Shown: positions 24,893 through 33,441 of the stretch, piece after piece
How the letters are laid out: each line of letters begins with the position of its first letter
Position numbering within the stretch: position 1 is the first letter of the stretch
Assembly: GCF_016741775.1 (NCBI RefSeq)
Contig: NZ_JAERRK010000007.1
Coordinates: 1-64,000 of the forward strand
DNA: 64,000 bases
Source: Streptomyces actinomycinicus
GTDB lineage: Bacteria > Actinomycetota > Actinomycetes > Streptomycetales > Streptomycetaceae
Direction of reading: 5' to 3'
Made by a program: the position numbers and the translations under genes
Notes under the pieces: model-generated
Seen by the model: the letters and a program-made list of their open reading frames with translations, nothing else
The model's database searches: none
Told to the model about the DNA's origin: nothing

Positions 24893-27660
24893 GCGGGCAG
24901 GAGCTTCCTCAGGTGGCGGCGGTCGTTGGCACCGGTCTTCTGGTAGACGCGGTACAGGGTGTTGCTGACGGTGCGGGGCGAGACCACGAGTCGGCCGGCG
25001 ATCTCCTTGTCGGTCAGGCCTTGTGCCGCCAGGTGCGCGATGGTGCGTTCGCGGGCTGACAGGGGCGCGGCTTCGCCGAGGAGACCCAGAGGTGGGGTGA
25101 GGACGTCGTCGCAGTGTTCGAGCAGCGTGCGTGCTTCGGCCGTGGCGGCGGTGGCAGCCCTTTCCCGGCCGGCCTGGCGGTGCAGTCGGGCCAGTTCGGC
25201 GTAGGCCTCGGCGGCGTACATATGGGCGCCGACCTCGGCGAGGGTGCGGGCGACCCGGCTCAGCAGTGCCTCGTCGCCGGTGGCGAGGGCACGGGCGTAG
25301 TGGAGCCGGGCGGTGAGGAACGGGCCTTGGACGGGGTGGTCGACGTGGACCGCCGGATGGGCGGCGAGGCCCAACCGGGCGGTTTCGTGCAGTGCCACGA
25401 CCGCGTCGGCGTATCCGCGGTGGCTCATGGCGTCGTCCACGGCCTCGTGCAGGGCCCGTGTGGCGGTGACGTGGTCGCCGGCACGGTGGGCGGCGCGGGC
25501 ACGGACGATCTGAGTCACGGCCGCCAGGTGCCCGGTACGGGTGTCGGTGAGCACATGCGGGTCGCTTTCAGTGCCGGCGGTGTGTCGCAGGCAGCTGTGG
25601 GCGAGCGCGGTGGAGAGACGAGCCCTGACCTGCCAGGGCTCCCAGCCGACCTGGTAGCCGGGGGTGAAGGTGACGTAGGTCAGTGCCTTGCGGGGGCGCC
25701 CTCGCTCGTACAGGGCCCAGCCCAGGGCCAGACCACGCTGAGCGTCGAGGCGCAAGGCGTGGCTGTGACTGGCGTGGTGGTAGACGCGGGCCAGCTGGTT
25801 CTCGGCTTCCTCGAGGCGCCCGGCGAACAGCAGGGCGATGGCGTGGATCTCTTCGCGGCTGTCCTCGATCAGCGGTCGCATCGAAGGTCGCTGCCCGGCA
25901 TCGGCGCTGACCTGTCGGTAGGTTTCCAGGGCGTCCAGCGGGCGGCCCTGGTGACACTGGATGACCACGGTGAGCAGCCCGGCCTCGATGCGGTGGGCGC
26001 GGGATGCATGGCTGCGCAGGGGGGCGCAGGCGTTGAGGGCTTCGGGGAAGTGTCCTCGGAAGTAGGCGGACACGGCGCCGACGAGTGCCGCGTCGGGGGC
26101 CGGCAGCCGGCCGGTCATTGCTTCGGCCTCGCGGTAGCGGCCGGCCAGGGCGAAGGCTCTGGCGCGTACGGAGTCCAGGACGGTGCTGTCCTCGAGGCGG
26201 TCGGCGGTGACGTCGGTGGCGAAGGCGTCGAGTTCGCCGAAGGCCGCACAGGCCAGGAGGGTGCGGGCTTTCAGTTCGGCGGTTTCGGCGGTGCGGTAGG
26301 TGTGCCAGGCGGCTCGTGCCAGTCGGGATGCGGCCGGCAGATCGTGGGAGTTCAGGGCGTGCCGGGTGGCACTGATCAGGTCGTCGTACGAGGGCACGTC
26401 TCCGGCGTCCAGGTGCCACTGGGCCAGGCGGACCTGCTGGGCGGCCGGTTGCGCTGCGGCCTCGGGCAGGATTGCCTTCCAGGTCCGCAGGTGATGCTTG
26501 CTGCGCGACCGGGCGGCGTCCTGGCGCAGTACGTGTCCCAGGTAGGGGTGGGCTATGACGACGTAGCGCTGCTCGGGTGCGGTGCGACTGCCGTCGCCGC
26601 TGTGGTCGGCGTGGCCTGCGGGGTCATCGGGCAGGGTGGGCCCGGGCCGTGCCGGGTGCGAGTGCGGGTCCGGGTTCGGGTGCGGGTCCGGGTGCGGGTC
26701 CGGGTGCGGGTGCGGGTGCGGGTCCGGGGAGTGGATCAGGCCGTGATCCTCCAGGTCCACCAGCGCGGGAAGGCCGACGAGCTTCTCCAGGACGTCCAGG
26801 CGGGCGGGTTCGGCCAGTGCGATGAGTTCCAGCGTGTGGCGGGCCTCGGCTCCGATCGGCTGCAGGCTGCGGGCGACCAGGTCGCGCAGCGTGGCCGACG
26901 TGGGCACCACATCGGGAAGGTGCCACCGGCTGCCGGTCGCAACGAACAGGTGCCGGGTGAGGGCTGCGCGCACCAGTTCTCGCAGCAACAGCGGATTGCC
27001 GGCGGACATGCGGGCCAGGCGGACCACGCTGGACGAGGTGAGCCGGCCGGTGAGCAGGGCGCCGGCCAGGCGGCGGCAGGCCAAGACGTCCAGCGGGCCC
27101 AGGTCCAGGCGGGCCAGGTACTGGTCCTTCCACAGCACATGCAGGTGCGGGTGGGCTTCGTCGGCGTTGACGGCCATCAGCACCTTGGCGGTGCGCCGGG
27201 ACAGCAGCAGCCGCAGCGTCTCGATCGCCGGTGGCGACAGCAGATGTGCGTCGTCGATCCACAGCAGCCGCGGGCGACGCGGAGGGGTGCGCAGCAGACG
27301 CTGCGCGGTCGGCTCGACCATGTCGGGCGTCAGGTGGTCGACCGCGGTGACGGGGCCGGAGCCGGGGGGTGCGGCAGACGTCGAGGGGATGTCAGCGATT
27401 TGGTCCCGTCCGGCCGTGCTGCCGTTGGAGGGCAGCGCAGCGGCGGCGATCTCGCGGCCCAGACGGCTCTTGCCGATCCCGGCGGGGCCCACCAGCATGA
27501 CGCCGCCGGGGCCGCTGGGGGCGGTCAGGATATTCGAGGCGGCCGACCGTTCACGGTCCCGGCCGACGAGCGCCGGCGTGTCGATCAGGTGGAGCAGGTC
27601 CGCTGTGCTCGTGGTGGGGTGAGATGGCGGGGAGGGTACGGCGGGTACTGCCGAAGCCAT
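24889..27660 (-). CDS. Large ATP-binding LuxR regulator (LAL type), His-rich insert
   Basis: A 923-residue regulator. Walker A is GPAGIGKS (about residues 58-65) and Walker B RLLWIDDAH (about 130), forming an AAA-type ATPase module. A long helical TPR-like middle part follows, then a C-terminal LuxR helix-turn-helix (LSARERTIAHLAAQGLTDKE, IAGRLVVSPRTVSNTLYR). The start at ATG 27660 has GAGG nine bases upstream; a TTG at 27669 is too close to that site. Residues about 311-335 are a repeat-encoded His/Pro/Asp run absent from the close paralog at 44982. Both paralogs have a [CT]TGGGG-N5-CCCCAG operator about 95 bp upstream. It is coupled to the CPBP gene. LAL regulators usually activate secondary metabolism or carbon-source genes. 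Confidence 0.9.
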   Translation of the reverse strand: MASAVPAVPSPPSHPTTSTADLLHLIDTPALVGRDRERSAASNILTAPSGPGGVMLVGPAGIGKSRLGREIAAAALPSNGSTAGRDQIADIPSTSAAPPGSGPVTAVDHLTPDMVEPTAQRLLRTPPRRPRLLWIDDAHLLSPPAIETLRLLLSRRTAKVLMAVNADEAHPHLHVLWKDQYLARLDLGPLDVLACRRLAGALLTGRLTSSSVVRLARMSAGNPLLLRELVRAALTRHLFVATGSRWHLPDVVPTSATLRDLVARSLQPIGAEARHTLELIALAEPARLDVLEKLVGLPALVDLEDHGLIHSPDPHPHPHPDPHPDPHPNPDPHSHPARPGPTLPDDPAGHADHSGDGSRTAPEQRYVVIAHPYLGHVLRQDAARSRSKHHLRTWKAILPEAAAQPAAQQVRLAQWHLDAGDVPSYDDLISATRHALNSHDLPAASRLARAAWHTYRTAETAELKARTLLACAAFGELDAFATDVTADRLEDSTVLDSVRARAFALAGRYREAEAMTGRLPAPDAALVGAVSAYFRGHFPEALNACAPLRSHASRAHRIEAGLLTVVIQCHQGRPLDALETYRQVSADAGQRPSMRPLIEDSREEIHAIALLFAGRLEEAENQLARVYHHASHSHALRLDAQRGLALGWALYERGRPRKALTYVTFTPGYQVGWEPWQVRARLSTALAHSCLRHTAGTESDPHVLTDTRTGHLAAVTQIVRARAAHRAGDHVTATRALHEAVDDAMSHRGYADAVVALHETARLGLAAHPAVHVDHPVQGPFLTARLHYARALATGDEALLSRVARTLAEVGAHMYAAEAYAELARLHRQAGRERAATAATAEARTLLEHCDDVLTPPLGLLGEAAPLSARERTIAHLAAQGLTDKEIAGRLVVSPRTVSNTLYRVYQKTGANDRRHLRKLLPA
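26656..26728. repeat. GTGCGGGTCCGG-type tandem repeat encoding His-Pro-Asp run
   Basis: About six imperfect copies of a 12-base unit (GTGCGGGTCCGG and variants). In the LuxR frame it encodes alternating dipeptides PHPD/PHPH (SPDPHPHPHPDPHPDPHPNP). The paralog at 44982 has a plain short linker at the same place, so the run was added by repeat expansion. Confidence 0.9.
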
Positions 27661-28000
27661 GGAGTTCAACCTCGTGTGTGGGATGGGACGGCATGCGCAG
27701 ATCGGTCCGTCTGTTCACCTACAGGGGTAACGGCCGCCGGCGGCCCGCAGCACTGGGGAACGACCCCAGGAGGCACCCCAGGAATTGAGGGCGCCCCTCC
27801 CGGCACTGGCCGGCGGAAGGCCGCACCAAGAGGGGGGCGGCACGACCGCCACGGTCCGACGCCCTGTGGGTCCCGGGGCATCCGCCAAGTTCGTCCCGGG
27901 CATCCGCCGGTTTCCGGAAGTAGCCGGGTCATGACCTACGAGCCCCTGGGGGTCCGGCTGCACGCAGGGTGCCGTGGAGGGTCCTGCCACCCTCTGGGGT
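27661..28000. other. Intergenic region upstream of the LuxR/CPBP operon
   Basis: About 340 bases with no gene. It holds the CTGGGG-N5-CCCCAG operator at 27753-27769 and an extra CCCCAG half-site a few bases further on. LysE ends at 28001, so the transcript of that gene runs toward the LuxR promoter with no obvious hairpin terminator between them. Confidence 0.6.
27753..27769 (-). promoter_or_regulatory. Operator upstream of LuxR regulator 24889-27660
   Basis: A perfect inverted repeat CTGGGG-AACGA-CCCCAG, centred about 100 bp upstream of the LuxR ATG at 27660. The paralogous regulator with start 47621 has TTGGGG-GAGAA-CCCCAG at almost the same distance. Architecture and position match, while the DNA around them differs, so the site is probably functional. 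It resembles, with one extra central base, the dyads known for PAS-LuxR activators such as PimM (CTVGGGAWWTCCCBAG). Confidence 0.65.
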
Positions 28001-28627
28001 TCACGGCAGCGGGAGGGCGACCTTCACGGCGTAGACGGCCACCAGGCCGTACCCCACGCGAAACGTCCAGGCCCGGGCGCGCGTGCCGATGCGCGCCCCG
28101 GCGAACCCGCTCACTGCGACGAGCGACTGCTGCCATACGAGCGACGCGAGGAACACTCCGGCGACGAAAACCGCCCCTGCCGTGCCTCCGCTGAGGGCCG
28201 CGCCCTGGGCCGTGGTGAGTGCCGCGAAGTACAGCGCGGTGGTGGGGTTGACCAAGGTCAGCGCCGCGAAGCGGGTGAAGGTCCGCACGGCCCCGGCGGG
28301 CGGCGTTCCCGCCGACGCGGCCGATCCGGCGACGGGCCCGGTCGAGGCCCGCAGCCCCCGGTACGCGATGGCCGCCAGCACGATCGCCGACACCAGCCGC
28401 ACCCATGCCTCGACCCCCGAGAGCACGGACGCCACCAGCGGGCCGAGTGCCGTCGCGAGCGCCGCGTAGGCCATGTCGACGACCGCCACTGCGCCGGCGG
28501 CGGCGACGGCTCCGCGGCGCTCGCGCATGCCCTCCTGGATCAGCAGGACGCCCATCGCGCCCAGCGGCATCGCCACACCGAGGCCGGCGGCTGCGCCGCG
28601 GACCGCGATGTTCCACAGTTCGTTCAT
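28001..28627 (-). CDS. LysE family exporter
   Basis: A 208-residue membrane protein of the LysE/RhtB group, which exports amino acids or related small molecules. Six membrane helices are visible: the first in AAAGLGVAMPLGAMGVLLI (with the family's early GxxxPxG-like turn), and the central loop plus helix FAALTLVNPTTALYFAALTT, which carries the LNP motif. The ATG at 28625-28627 gives full length. It is divergent from the Lrp-type regulator at 28697, with a 15-bp palindrome between them. LysE exporters are typically switched on by the linked regulator when the substrate accumulates, so the pair is a self-contained export unit. Confidence 0.9.
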   Translation of the reverse strand: MNELWNIAVRGAAAGLGVAMPLGAMGVLLIQEGMRERRGAVAAAGAVAVVDMAYAALATALGPLVASVLSGVEAWVRLVSAIVLAAIAYRGLRASTGPVAGSAASAGTPPAGAVRTFTRFAALTLVNPTTALYFAALTTAQGAALSGGTAGAVFVAGVFLASLVWQQSLVAVSGFAGARIGTRARAWTFRVGYGLVAVYAVKVALPLP

Positions 28628-28680
28628 GCGGCAAACGATGGGGCCTCCCCGAGATCAGCGCGGCCGGCACCCGGCCCCTA

Positions 28681-28695
28681 CCGCGATAATCGCGG
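28681..28695. promoter_or_regulatory. Palindrome between LysE and Lrp genes
   Basis: CCGCGAT-A-ATCGCGG is a perfect 15-bp palindrome ending one base before the Lrp ATG at 28697 and 54 bases from the LysE start. Its position over the regulator's own ribosome binding region suggests autorepression. Confidence 0.55.
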
Positions 28696-28696
28696 C

Positions 28697-29125
28697 ATGG
28701 ACGCACTCGACAGTGAAATTCTCGGCGTACTGCAGGAGGATGCGCGGATCTCGTTCCGCGATCTCGGCGTGCGGGTCGGGCTGAGCGCCAACGCGGCGGC
28801 CGACCGAGTCCGGCGGATGCGCCGCGAGGGCGTCATCCGCGGCTTCACGACGTTGGTCGACCCGGCGGCGTCCGGAACCCGCGAAGGTCTCCTCGTCTTC
28901 ATCGACATCACTCTGCGCCAGGACACGACCAACGAAGAGTTCGAGGACGCGGTACGCCGCCTCCCTGGTATCACGGAGGTCGTCCACGTCACAGGTGCCC
29001 ACGACTACCTCGTCCGTGCCCGCGCCGCCGACGCCGCGGCGCTGGACAGCCTCCTCCGCCGGCTCAAAGGCGAGGCGGGCGTCGCCCAGTCCAACACCCG
29101 CCTCGCTCTTCGTTCGGCCCGCTAG
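28697..29125 (+). CDS. Lrp/AsnC family transcriptional regulator
   Basis: A 142-residue regulator. The N-terminal winged helix-turn-helix starts MDALDSEILGVLQEDARISF, then RDLGVRVGLSANAAADRVRR. The C-terminal RAM effector domain includes LLVFIDITLRQDTTNEEFED and ITEVVHVTGAHDYLVRARA, the conserved G-x-x-D-x-x segment. Lrp/AsnC proteins assemble as octamers and sense amino acids; the linked LysE exporter fits that. The ATG at 28697 directly follows a palindrome and has no standard binding site, so the message may be leaderless. Its 3' end overlaps the stop of the convergent membrane gene at 29122 by four bases. Confidence 0.92.
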   Translation: MDALDSEILGVLQEDARISFRDLGVRVGLSANAAADRVRRMRREGVIRGFTTLVDPAASGTREGLLVFIDITLRQDTTNEEFEDAVRRLPGITEVVHVTGAHDYLVRARAADAAALDSLLRRLKGEAGVAQSNTRLALRSAR

Positions 29126-30579
29126 AACCGTGACCGGCCGGGTTCACCGGGCCGGTGTGGTCCGGGAGGACTGTTCAGGCCGGCGGAGTCTCCGGGACGT
29201 GTGTTCAGGCCGGCGGAGTCGCAGTGTGCGCCGTCCTCGGGCCGGAGCGTGGGACTGGGGGTGGGCCCGGTGAACAACTGCGTTGCGGCTCCGCGCACCG
29301 CGGCGAAGGTCTGGCCGGACAGTCGTGGCCGGAGTTCCAGTCGTCTGGTGACGAAGAGGCCGAAGAGCAGCGCTCCTGATGCGGCGAGACCGGTCACCGC
29401 CCAGGCACCGGCAAGGCCGGCGTCGCCGCGGGCGTCGAAGTACATGATCGAGCGGACACCGCCGATGATGTGCCGTGCGGGCTCGAAGAGGGACAGGAAC
29501 CGGAAGAACGACGGGAGCGCCTGGAGCGGGACCGTGCCGCCGGAGGAGGGCAGCGCGAGCGCCATGAAGATGAAGGTGCCCAGCAGCGGAGCAAGGGACC
29601 CGAAAGCGGCGACCAGCGCCTGCTGGCCGATGCCGACGGCGGCGATGGCGGCGCTGGTGAACACCCATAGAAGTGCTGCGTGGGGGGTGTCGACGCCCAG
29701 CAGGAGACAGGCGGACGCGATCATGGTTGCGGCGACGGGGCCCAGGGCGGCCGAAGTGGCGCACTTGGCCAGGAAGAGCCGGGTACGGCTGATGGCAACC
29801 GGCGAACGGTAGGTCAGGGATGCGTGCGCTTCACCGAAGGCGTGACCGACGGCGGTGTCGAAGATGCCGCTGATCACTGAAGCGCCCAGATATCCGGCCA
29901 GCAGTATCAGCACGGTGTAGTAGAAGGCGGACAGGCCGATTCCGGAGTTGGCCGGGAGTGGACGGTAGGGGGTGACGGTCAGTTTCAGCGGGTCGGCGAG
30001 CAGCAGGCGGGCCGCCGGGGCAGCAGATCGGGCGGCGGGCTGGGCGAGCAGGTCGTGCCCGATCCGTCGGGAGACGGCTGCCCATGCCGGTTGGAGGCCG
30101 CCGCTCGTGAAGGACACGCCGAGACTGCCGGCACGAGGGTTGGTCAGCAGGGTCACCTCCGGCTGCTCGGGTGCGGTGGCAACGCGCTGCTCGAGCAGGT
30201 TGTGCAGACGGGTGCTGAAGTCCGGTGGGATGACCAGGGCCCCGTACACGCTGCCGGAGTCGAGCCGGTCGGTGGCCTCGGCCATGCTCATGGGCTGAAG
30301 TCGCAGCCGTTGGTCCTTGTCGGCGCGGGCGATCAGGGCGTCGGCGATCTGTGCACCCTTGCCGGCGGTGTTCCCGGGCGACAGGCGGTCCTGATTCACC
30401 ACGGCCACCGGCAGGTGCCGCAGTTTCTCGCCTGGGTCGACGATGCCGCCGAAGTAGGCCAGGGAGAGCAGGAAGATCACCACGGCGGCGACCGCGGTGG
30501 CTCCTCCCCACAACTGCGGTCGGCGCATCAAAAGGGCGGCGGCTCCCCGCCGTGCACTGTTGGGAGCTTCGAGGGTCAT
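29122..30579 (-). CDS. YhgE/Pip-like (ABC-2-type permease-like) membrane protein
   Basis: A 485-residue protein with the layout of the YhgE/Pip and DUF3533 group. One N-terminal helix is at about residues 27-48 (GGATAVAAVVIFLLSLAYFG). A large outside domain starts with the family motif LRHLPVAVVNQDRLSPGNTA. Five helices follow in the C-terminal half (SAFYYTVLILLAGYLGASVI; GTFIFMALALPSSGG). The tail has two copies of a DSAGLN repeat and is Pro-rich. Related proteins export lipids or peptides or serve as phage receptors. The gene starts about 270 bases from paired GAGTA-N5-TACTC operators shared with NuoB and a LuxR gene. Confidence 0.8.
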   Translation of the reverse strand: MTLEAPNSARRGAAALLMRRPQLWGGATAVAAVVIFLLSLAYFGGIVDPGEKLRHLPVAVVNQDRLSPGNTAGKGAQIADALIARADKDQRLRLQPMSMAEATDRLDSGSVYGALVIPPDFSTRLHNLLEQRVATAPEQPEVTLLTNPRAGSLGVSFTSGGLQPAWAAVSRRIGHDLLAQPAARSAAPAARLLLADPLKLTVTPYRPLPANSGIGLSAFYYTVLILLAGYLGASVISGIFDTAVGHAFGEAHASLTYRSPVAISRTRLFLAKCATSAALGPVAATMIASACLLLGVDTPHAALLWVFTSAAIAAVGIGQQALVAAFGSLAPLLGTFIFMALALPSSGGTVPLQALPSFFRFLSLFEPARHIIGGVRSIMYFDARGDAGLAGAWAVTGLAASGALLFGLFVTRRLELRPRLSGQTFAAVRGAATQLFTGPTPSPTLRPEDGAHCDSAGLNTRPGDSAGLNSPPGPHRPGEPGRSRF

Positions 30580-31176
30580 ACGGTTCCTTCTGTTGCTGCT
30601 CGGTGCCCGCCGGGCCTGCGGACCGGAGAACTGGGCGTGGAGCCCACCCGGAATCCCGCAGCCTTCAGCCGTTTCGCGGAAACGCTGCCGCGCATGGGGC
30701 CGGGGTGCGGGAGAACGCCTGCTCGGGGGTGAGCGGTTCCGGGGTGAGTGCGCGGTTCAAGGTCCGGCATGGAGTCGGGAGCCGGCATGGATTTCCCCGA
30801 ATACTCCGGGCAAGCAATACCAGGGTCACCCTCTTCATTCCCCTCACCCAGAGTAGTCTTTACTCAAGCTCCCCAGAGTAGTCTTTACTCAAGATGGACA
30901 ACGGGGCGATCGGCACTTCACGGCGGCCGATGCCTTGTTGAAAAGGCGATGCAATTGCCGCCCGTAGTCTAGTTTTCGAAGCGACGAAGACTGATGCGTT
31001 CCCATTTCCCTTGCCGTCATTTTCGCCGATCGATACCGAGCCGTGAGTCATTTCAGCGCGGCAGGGGTGGAAGGGCTCCACCGGCATAGGTGAGTAACAA
31101 TCACTCTCGAAAATGGCCTGGAGGGCGGAAACACTTGGATGGCAAGTTCACAAGCTATCCACAGAGAGAAGTGCTC
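30580..31176. other. Long divergent promoter region
   Basis: About 600 bases between the YhgE-like gene and the secreted barrel protein. It contains the paired operators at 30851-30890 and is less GC-rich between about 30800 and 31090 than its surroundings, as expected for a promoter region. I see no gene in it. A frame open from 31090 belongs to the next gene but starts too early to be its true beginning. Confidence 0.6.
30851..30890. promoter_or_regulatory. Two tandem GAGTA-N5-TACTC operators
   Basis: GAGTA-GTCTT-TACTC occurs at 30851-30865 and again at 30876-30890, embedded in a 25-bp direct repeat (CCCAGAGTAGTCTTTACTCA). The same dyad with a matching core lies at 39125-39142 and 41412-41430. 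Two copies 25 bp apart sit on nearly the same helical face, as seen for cooperative repressors. Confidence 0.7.
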
Positions 31177-31893
31177 ATGGCTGAGATACATGGTCGGCCC
31201 GGCAAGCGCGGTCGACGCATGGTCATCGGGGTGCTGAGTGCCGCGCTGGTGACAGCGATGGTTCCGGTGATGACCCACGCGGCCGACGCGGGGCGGGCCG
31301 ATCCGGCACACGAGAAGGGTGATCGCGGGCGGGGCTGGGTCGAGGAGTCCTTCTTCGCCGAGGTTCCCCGGGACGGTGTGTTCGAGACACATCGCGGCGA
31401 CCTGCCCCTGGCTGTCTTTCCCGGGGGAATAGCGAAGTTCACGGAGTCGCGCCTGCAGAAGGCCTTCGCGCTGGGCAGCAAGATCCGCGACAAGAACGGC
31501 GAGGTCGTCGGATTCGCGACCGAGATCGAGGAAGTGCTCCCCGAGACCGACTTCGAGACGGGGAAGATGCTCACGCACACCGTGTGGACGCTGTTCTTCC
31601 CCGGCAGGGGCACCATCGTGCTCAACCAGTTCGAGGACTCCTCCGAAGTGGCGACCAAGGTCTTCAAGCCCGCCTTCGACAGCGGCGAACCCTGGACCGG
31701 CAGGCTCAACGCGGTGACCACGGCGGGGCCGCGGGCGGACGGCAAGGGAGAAATCATCGGCGGTACCGGAGAGTTCGCGGGAATTCGCGGATCCGGTATC
31801 GAGATCGCCGATATCCGGCGCTTCGACCCGGCGAACGGTTCCCTTGAGGGCACCTTCGAGCTCCGCTTCCGCTATCACCGGACCGGCCGCTGA
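31177..31893 (+). CDS. Secreted allene-oxide-cyclase-like barrel protein
   Basis: A 238-residue exported protein. The signal peptide has a basic start and hydrophobic core (GRRMVIGVLSAALVTAM) and an AxA-type cleavage site near residue 36 (THAADA). The mature part resembles the AOC/dirigent-like barrel family: ETDFETGKMLTHTVWTLFFP, GRGTIVLNQFEDSS and GEIIGGTGEFAGIRGSGIEI, where the GTGEFAG loop and closing strand EGTFELRFRY are typical. Plant AOC cyclises oxylipins; bacterial relatives are mostly uncharacterised and bind hydrophobic compounds. The ATG at 31177 has GAGAGAAG upstream. It lies after the paired operators and ends in a very strong hairpin. A role with lipid-like molecules fits the neighbours but is inferred. 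Confidence 0.75.
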   Translation: MAEIHGRPGKRGRRMVIGVLSAALVTAMVPVMTHAADAGRADPAHEKGDRGRGWVEESFFAEVPRDGVFETHRGDLPLAVFPGGIAKFTESRLQKAFALGSKIRDKNGEVVGFATEIEEVLPETDFETGKMLTHTVWTLFFPGRGTIVLNQFEDSSEVATKVFKPAFDSGEPWTGRLNAVTTAGPRADGKGEIIGGTGEFAGIRGSGIEIADIRRFDPANGSLEGTFELRFRYHRTGR

Positions 31894-31904
31894 CACCCCC
31901 TGCT

Positions 31905-31954
31905 GGAAAGGGTGTGGGAGGACCGGCGGTCGCCGGTCCTCCCACACCCTTTCC
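31905..31954. terminator. 50-base perfect inverted repeat (strong terminator)
   Basis: 24 bases at 31905-31928 (starting GGAAAGGGTGTGGGAGGACC) are followed by GT and then by their exact complement at 31931-31954. The hairpin begins 12 bases after the stop of the secreted barrel gene. It is unusually long and perfect for a terminator. Confidence 0.85.
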
Positions 31955-32187
31955 GCATCCCCTGCACGCCCAGGTGCGGGCAGGCCCACGCGAAGCCAGG
32001 AAGCGGTCGCCACCTGCGATCAGGACTGCTGCCGCGAGAACCGCCGGCGGGAGCCGGCGCCCGACGGTCTCCGTCACCGGCGATGACACTGGATCCGACA
32101 GGAGGGCACCGCCCGGGAGGCGGCCCCGAAGCGGTGTCCGCAGCCCGGTCCGACGGCGTCGGTGGCAACCCGGACAAGCCGCGATAC

Positions 32188-32219
32188 GCACCGGGTCCGT
32201 CCCTGGACGGACCCGGTGC
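32188..32219. terminator. Hairpin after the convergent hydrolase gene
   Basis: GCACCGGGTCCGTCC-CT-GGACGGACCCGGTGC is a perfect 15-bp stem, 21 bases past the stop of the minus-strand hydrolase at 32241. The roughly 230 bases between it and the hairpin at 31954 hold no gene. Confidence 0.8.
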
Positions 32220-32240
32220 GACGCCGGCCGGCCCCGAGGT

Positions 32241-33140
32241 TCAGGCCCCGCCGGTGAATGCGGTCAGCGCGGCGCGCCACTGCTCGATGACGGCGGCGTT
32301 CATCAGGGCGTGCCCATAGCCTTCGATGAACAGGCCCTGGGCTCCGGGGATGTTCTCGACCAGGGCCCTGCCGTGCTCGAGGGGGACGATCGGGTCGTCG
32401 GCGCCGTGGATGACGAGGGTCGGTATGTCGAGGGAGCGCAAACGGGGTGCGAGGTCGCCCTCGGCGGCTGTGGCGGCGATGGCCGACGCGGTGGCGTCCG
32501 GGTGCACCGGGTCGTTCGCGCGGTCGAATTCCCGGGCCATGGTGCGCCGGCACTCTTCCAGGTCGTATTCGGTGGTGCCTGCCACTAGGGCGTAGATCCG
32601 GTATTTGGCTTCGATGAACTCTTCGCGGGTGGTGGGCGGGTGGGCGGCCAGCTCGGCCTTCACCGCGGCAAGCTGCTCCAGATACCGCGCGTCCGGAGGC
32701 GGGGAGAAGAACAGGGGCTCGCCGTCCAGGGCGGACGGGTTCGCGGCCATCGCCGAGCTGGTCGAGATCAGGGTCAGCGAGCGCATCCGGGGGCGGTGGT
32801 CCAGGGCCATCAGCATGCCGATGTATCCGCCCATGGAGAGCCCGACGACGTGGGCCGAGTCCACGCCGTAGGCGTCCAGCACGGCGAGGGCGTCACGGGC
32901 CAGGTCATGGCAGTCGTACGGGTCCTTCTCGAAGTCCACGAGACTGGACTTGCCGGTATTGCGGTGGTCGTAGCGGATGACGTGCCGACCGCTTGCAGCC
33001 AGGCCCCGGCACAGGCTGTCCGGCCACTGGATCGACTGGGCGACCCCTCCGATGATCAGCAGCACGGCGGGGTCGGCGGGGTCGCCGAAGTCCTCGGTCC
33101 ACAGTTTCAGCTCACCGGCGCCGACGATCTTTTCGGGCAT
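32241..33140 (-). CDS. Alpha/beta hydrolase, RdmC-like
   Basis: A 299-residue alpha/beta hydrolase. The segment VIRYDHRNTGKSSLVDFEKD, then AVLDAYGVDSAHVVGLSMGG, is close in pattern to aclacinomycin methylesterase RdmC and its relatives. The nucleophile is Ser of GLSMGG (about residue 102), the acid is in HGADDPIVP, and the His in GYGHALM near the end. The ATG is at 33138-33140. It points the same way as the acyl-CoA ligase at 33442, which lies about 300 bases upstream. An esterase beside acyl-CoA ligase and beta-oxidation genes could release an acid for activation; that is inference. Confidence 0.88.
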   Translation of the reverse strand: MPEKIVGAGELKLWTEDFGDPADPAVLLIIGGVAQSIQWPDSLCRGLAASGRHVIRYDHRNTGKSSLVDFEKDPYDCHDLARDALAVLDAYGVDSAHVVGLSMGGYIGMLMALDHRPRMRSLTLISTSSAMAANPSALDGEPLFFSPPPDARYLEQLAAVKAELAAHPPTTREEFIEAKYRIYALVAGTTEYDLEECRRTMAREFDRANDPVHPDATASAIAATAAEGDLAPRLRSLDIPTLVIHGADDPIVPLEHGRALVENIPGAQGLFIEGYGHALMNAAVIEQWRAALTAFTGGA

Positions 33141-33441
33141 GTGTTTCTCGATTCCTTTGCATGAGTGCAGTGGTCGGTGACCGCCGGAGCCCGCCCCTGT
33201 GCAGGGGGACGGCAGAGCGTCTCAGCTGACGCCGAACGTATGGCTCGGGCCGCTCGGGCGACGGGGTCTGCAGATGTCTCCATGGTCCGGGTGGTCCGCG
33301 GGACGACGTCGAGCAATCGCTGCTCATTCTTCGCCGGCCGGTGGGGCCGGGCCCGGGCTTCGGCGGTCCCCGGTGCGGCGTCGGCCGGAGGGGAGCAGCG
33401 GGCCGGTCCCGCGCTGTGCTCACCGCGGCGAGCCGCAGGTG
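33141..33441. other. Intergenic stretch, nothing recognised
   Basis: About 300 bases between the ligase stop and the hydrolase start. There is no hairpin of note and none of the operator motifs found elsewhere in this region. It probably holds the hydrolase promoter. Confidence 0.5.

Noticed and set aside
25114..28194. Very long open frame (about 1000 codons) on the plus strand opposite the large LuxR gene
   Set aside because: It is the mirror of a high-GC gene: Gly/Arg/Val-rich low-complexity translation, no family motif, and it crosses the LuxR promoter and the LysE gene.
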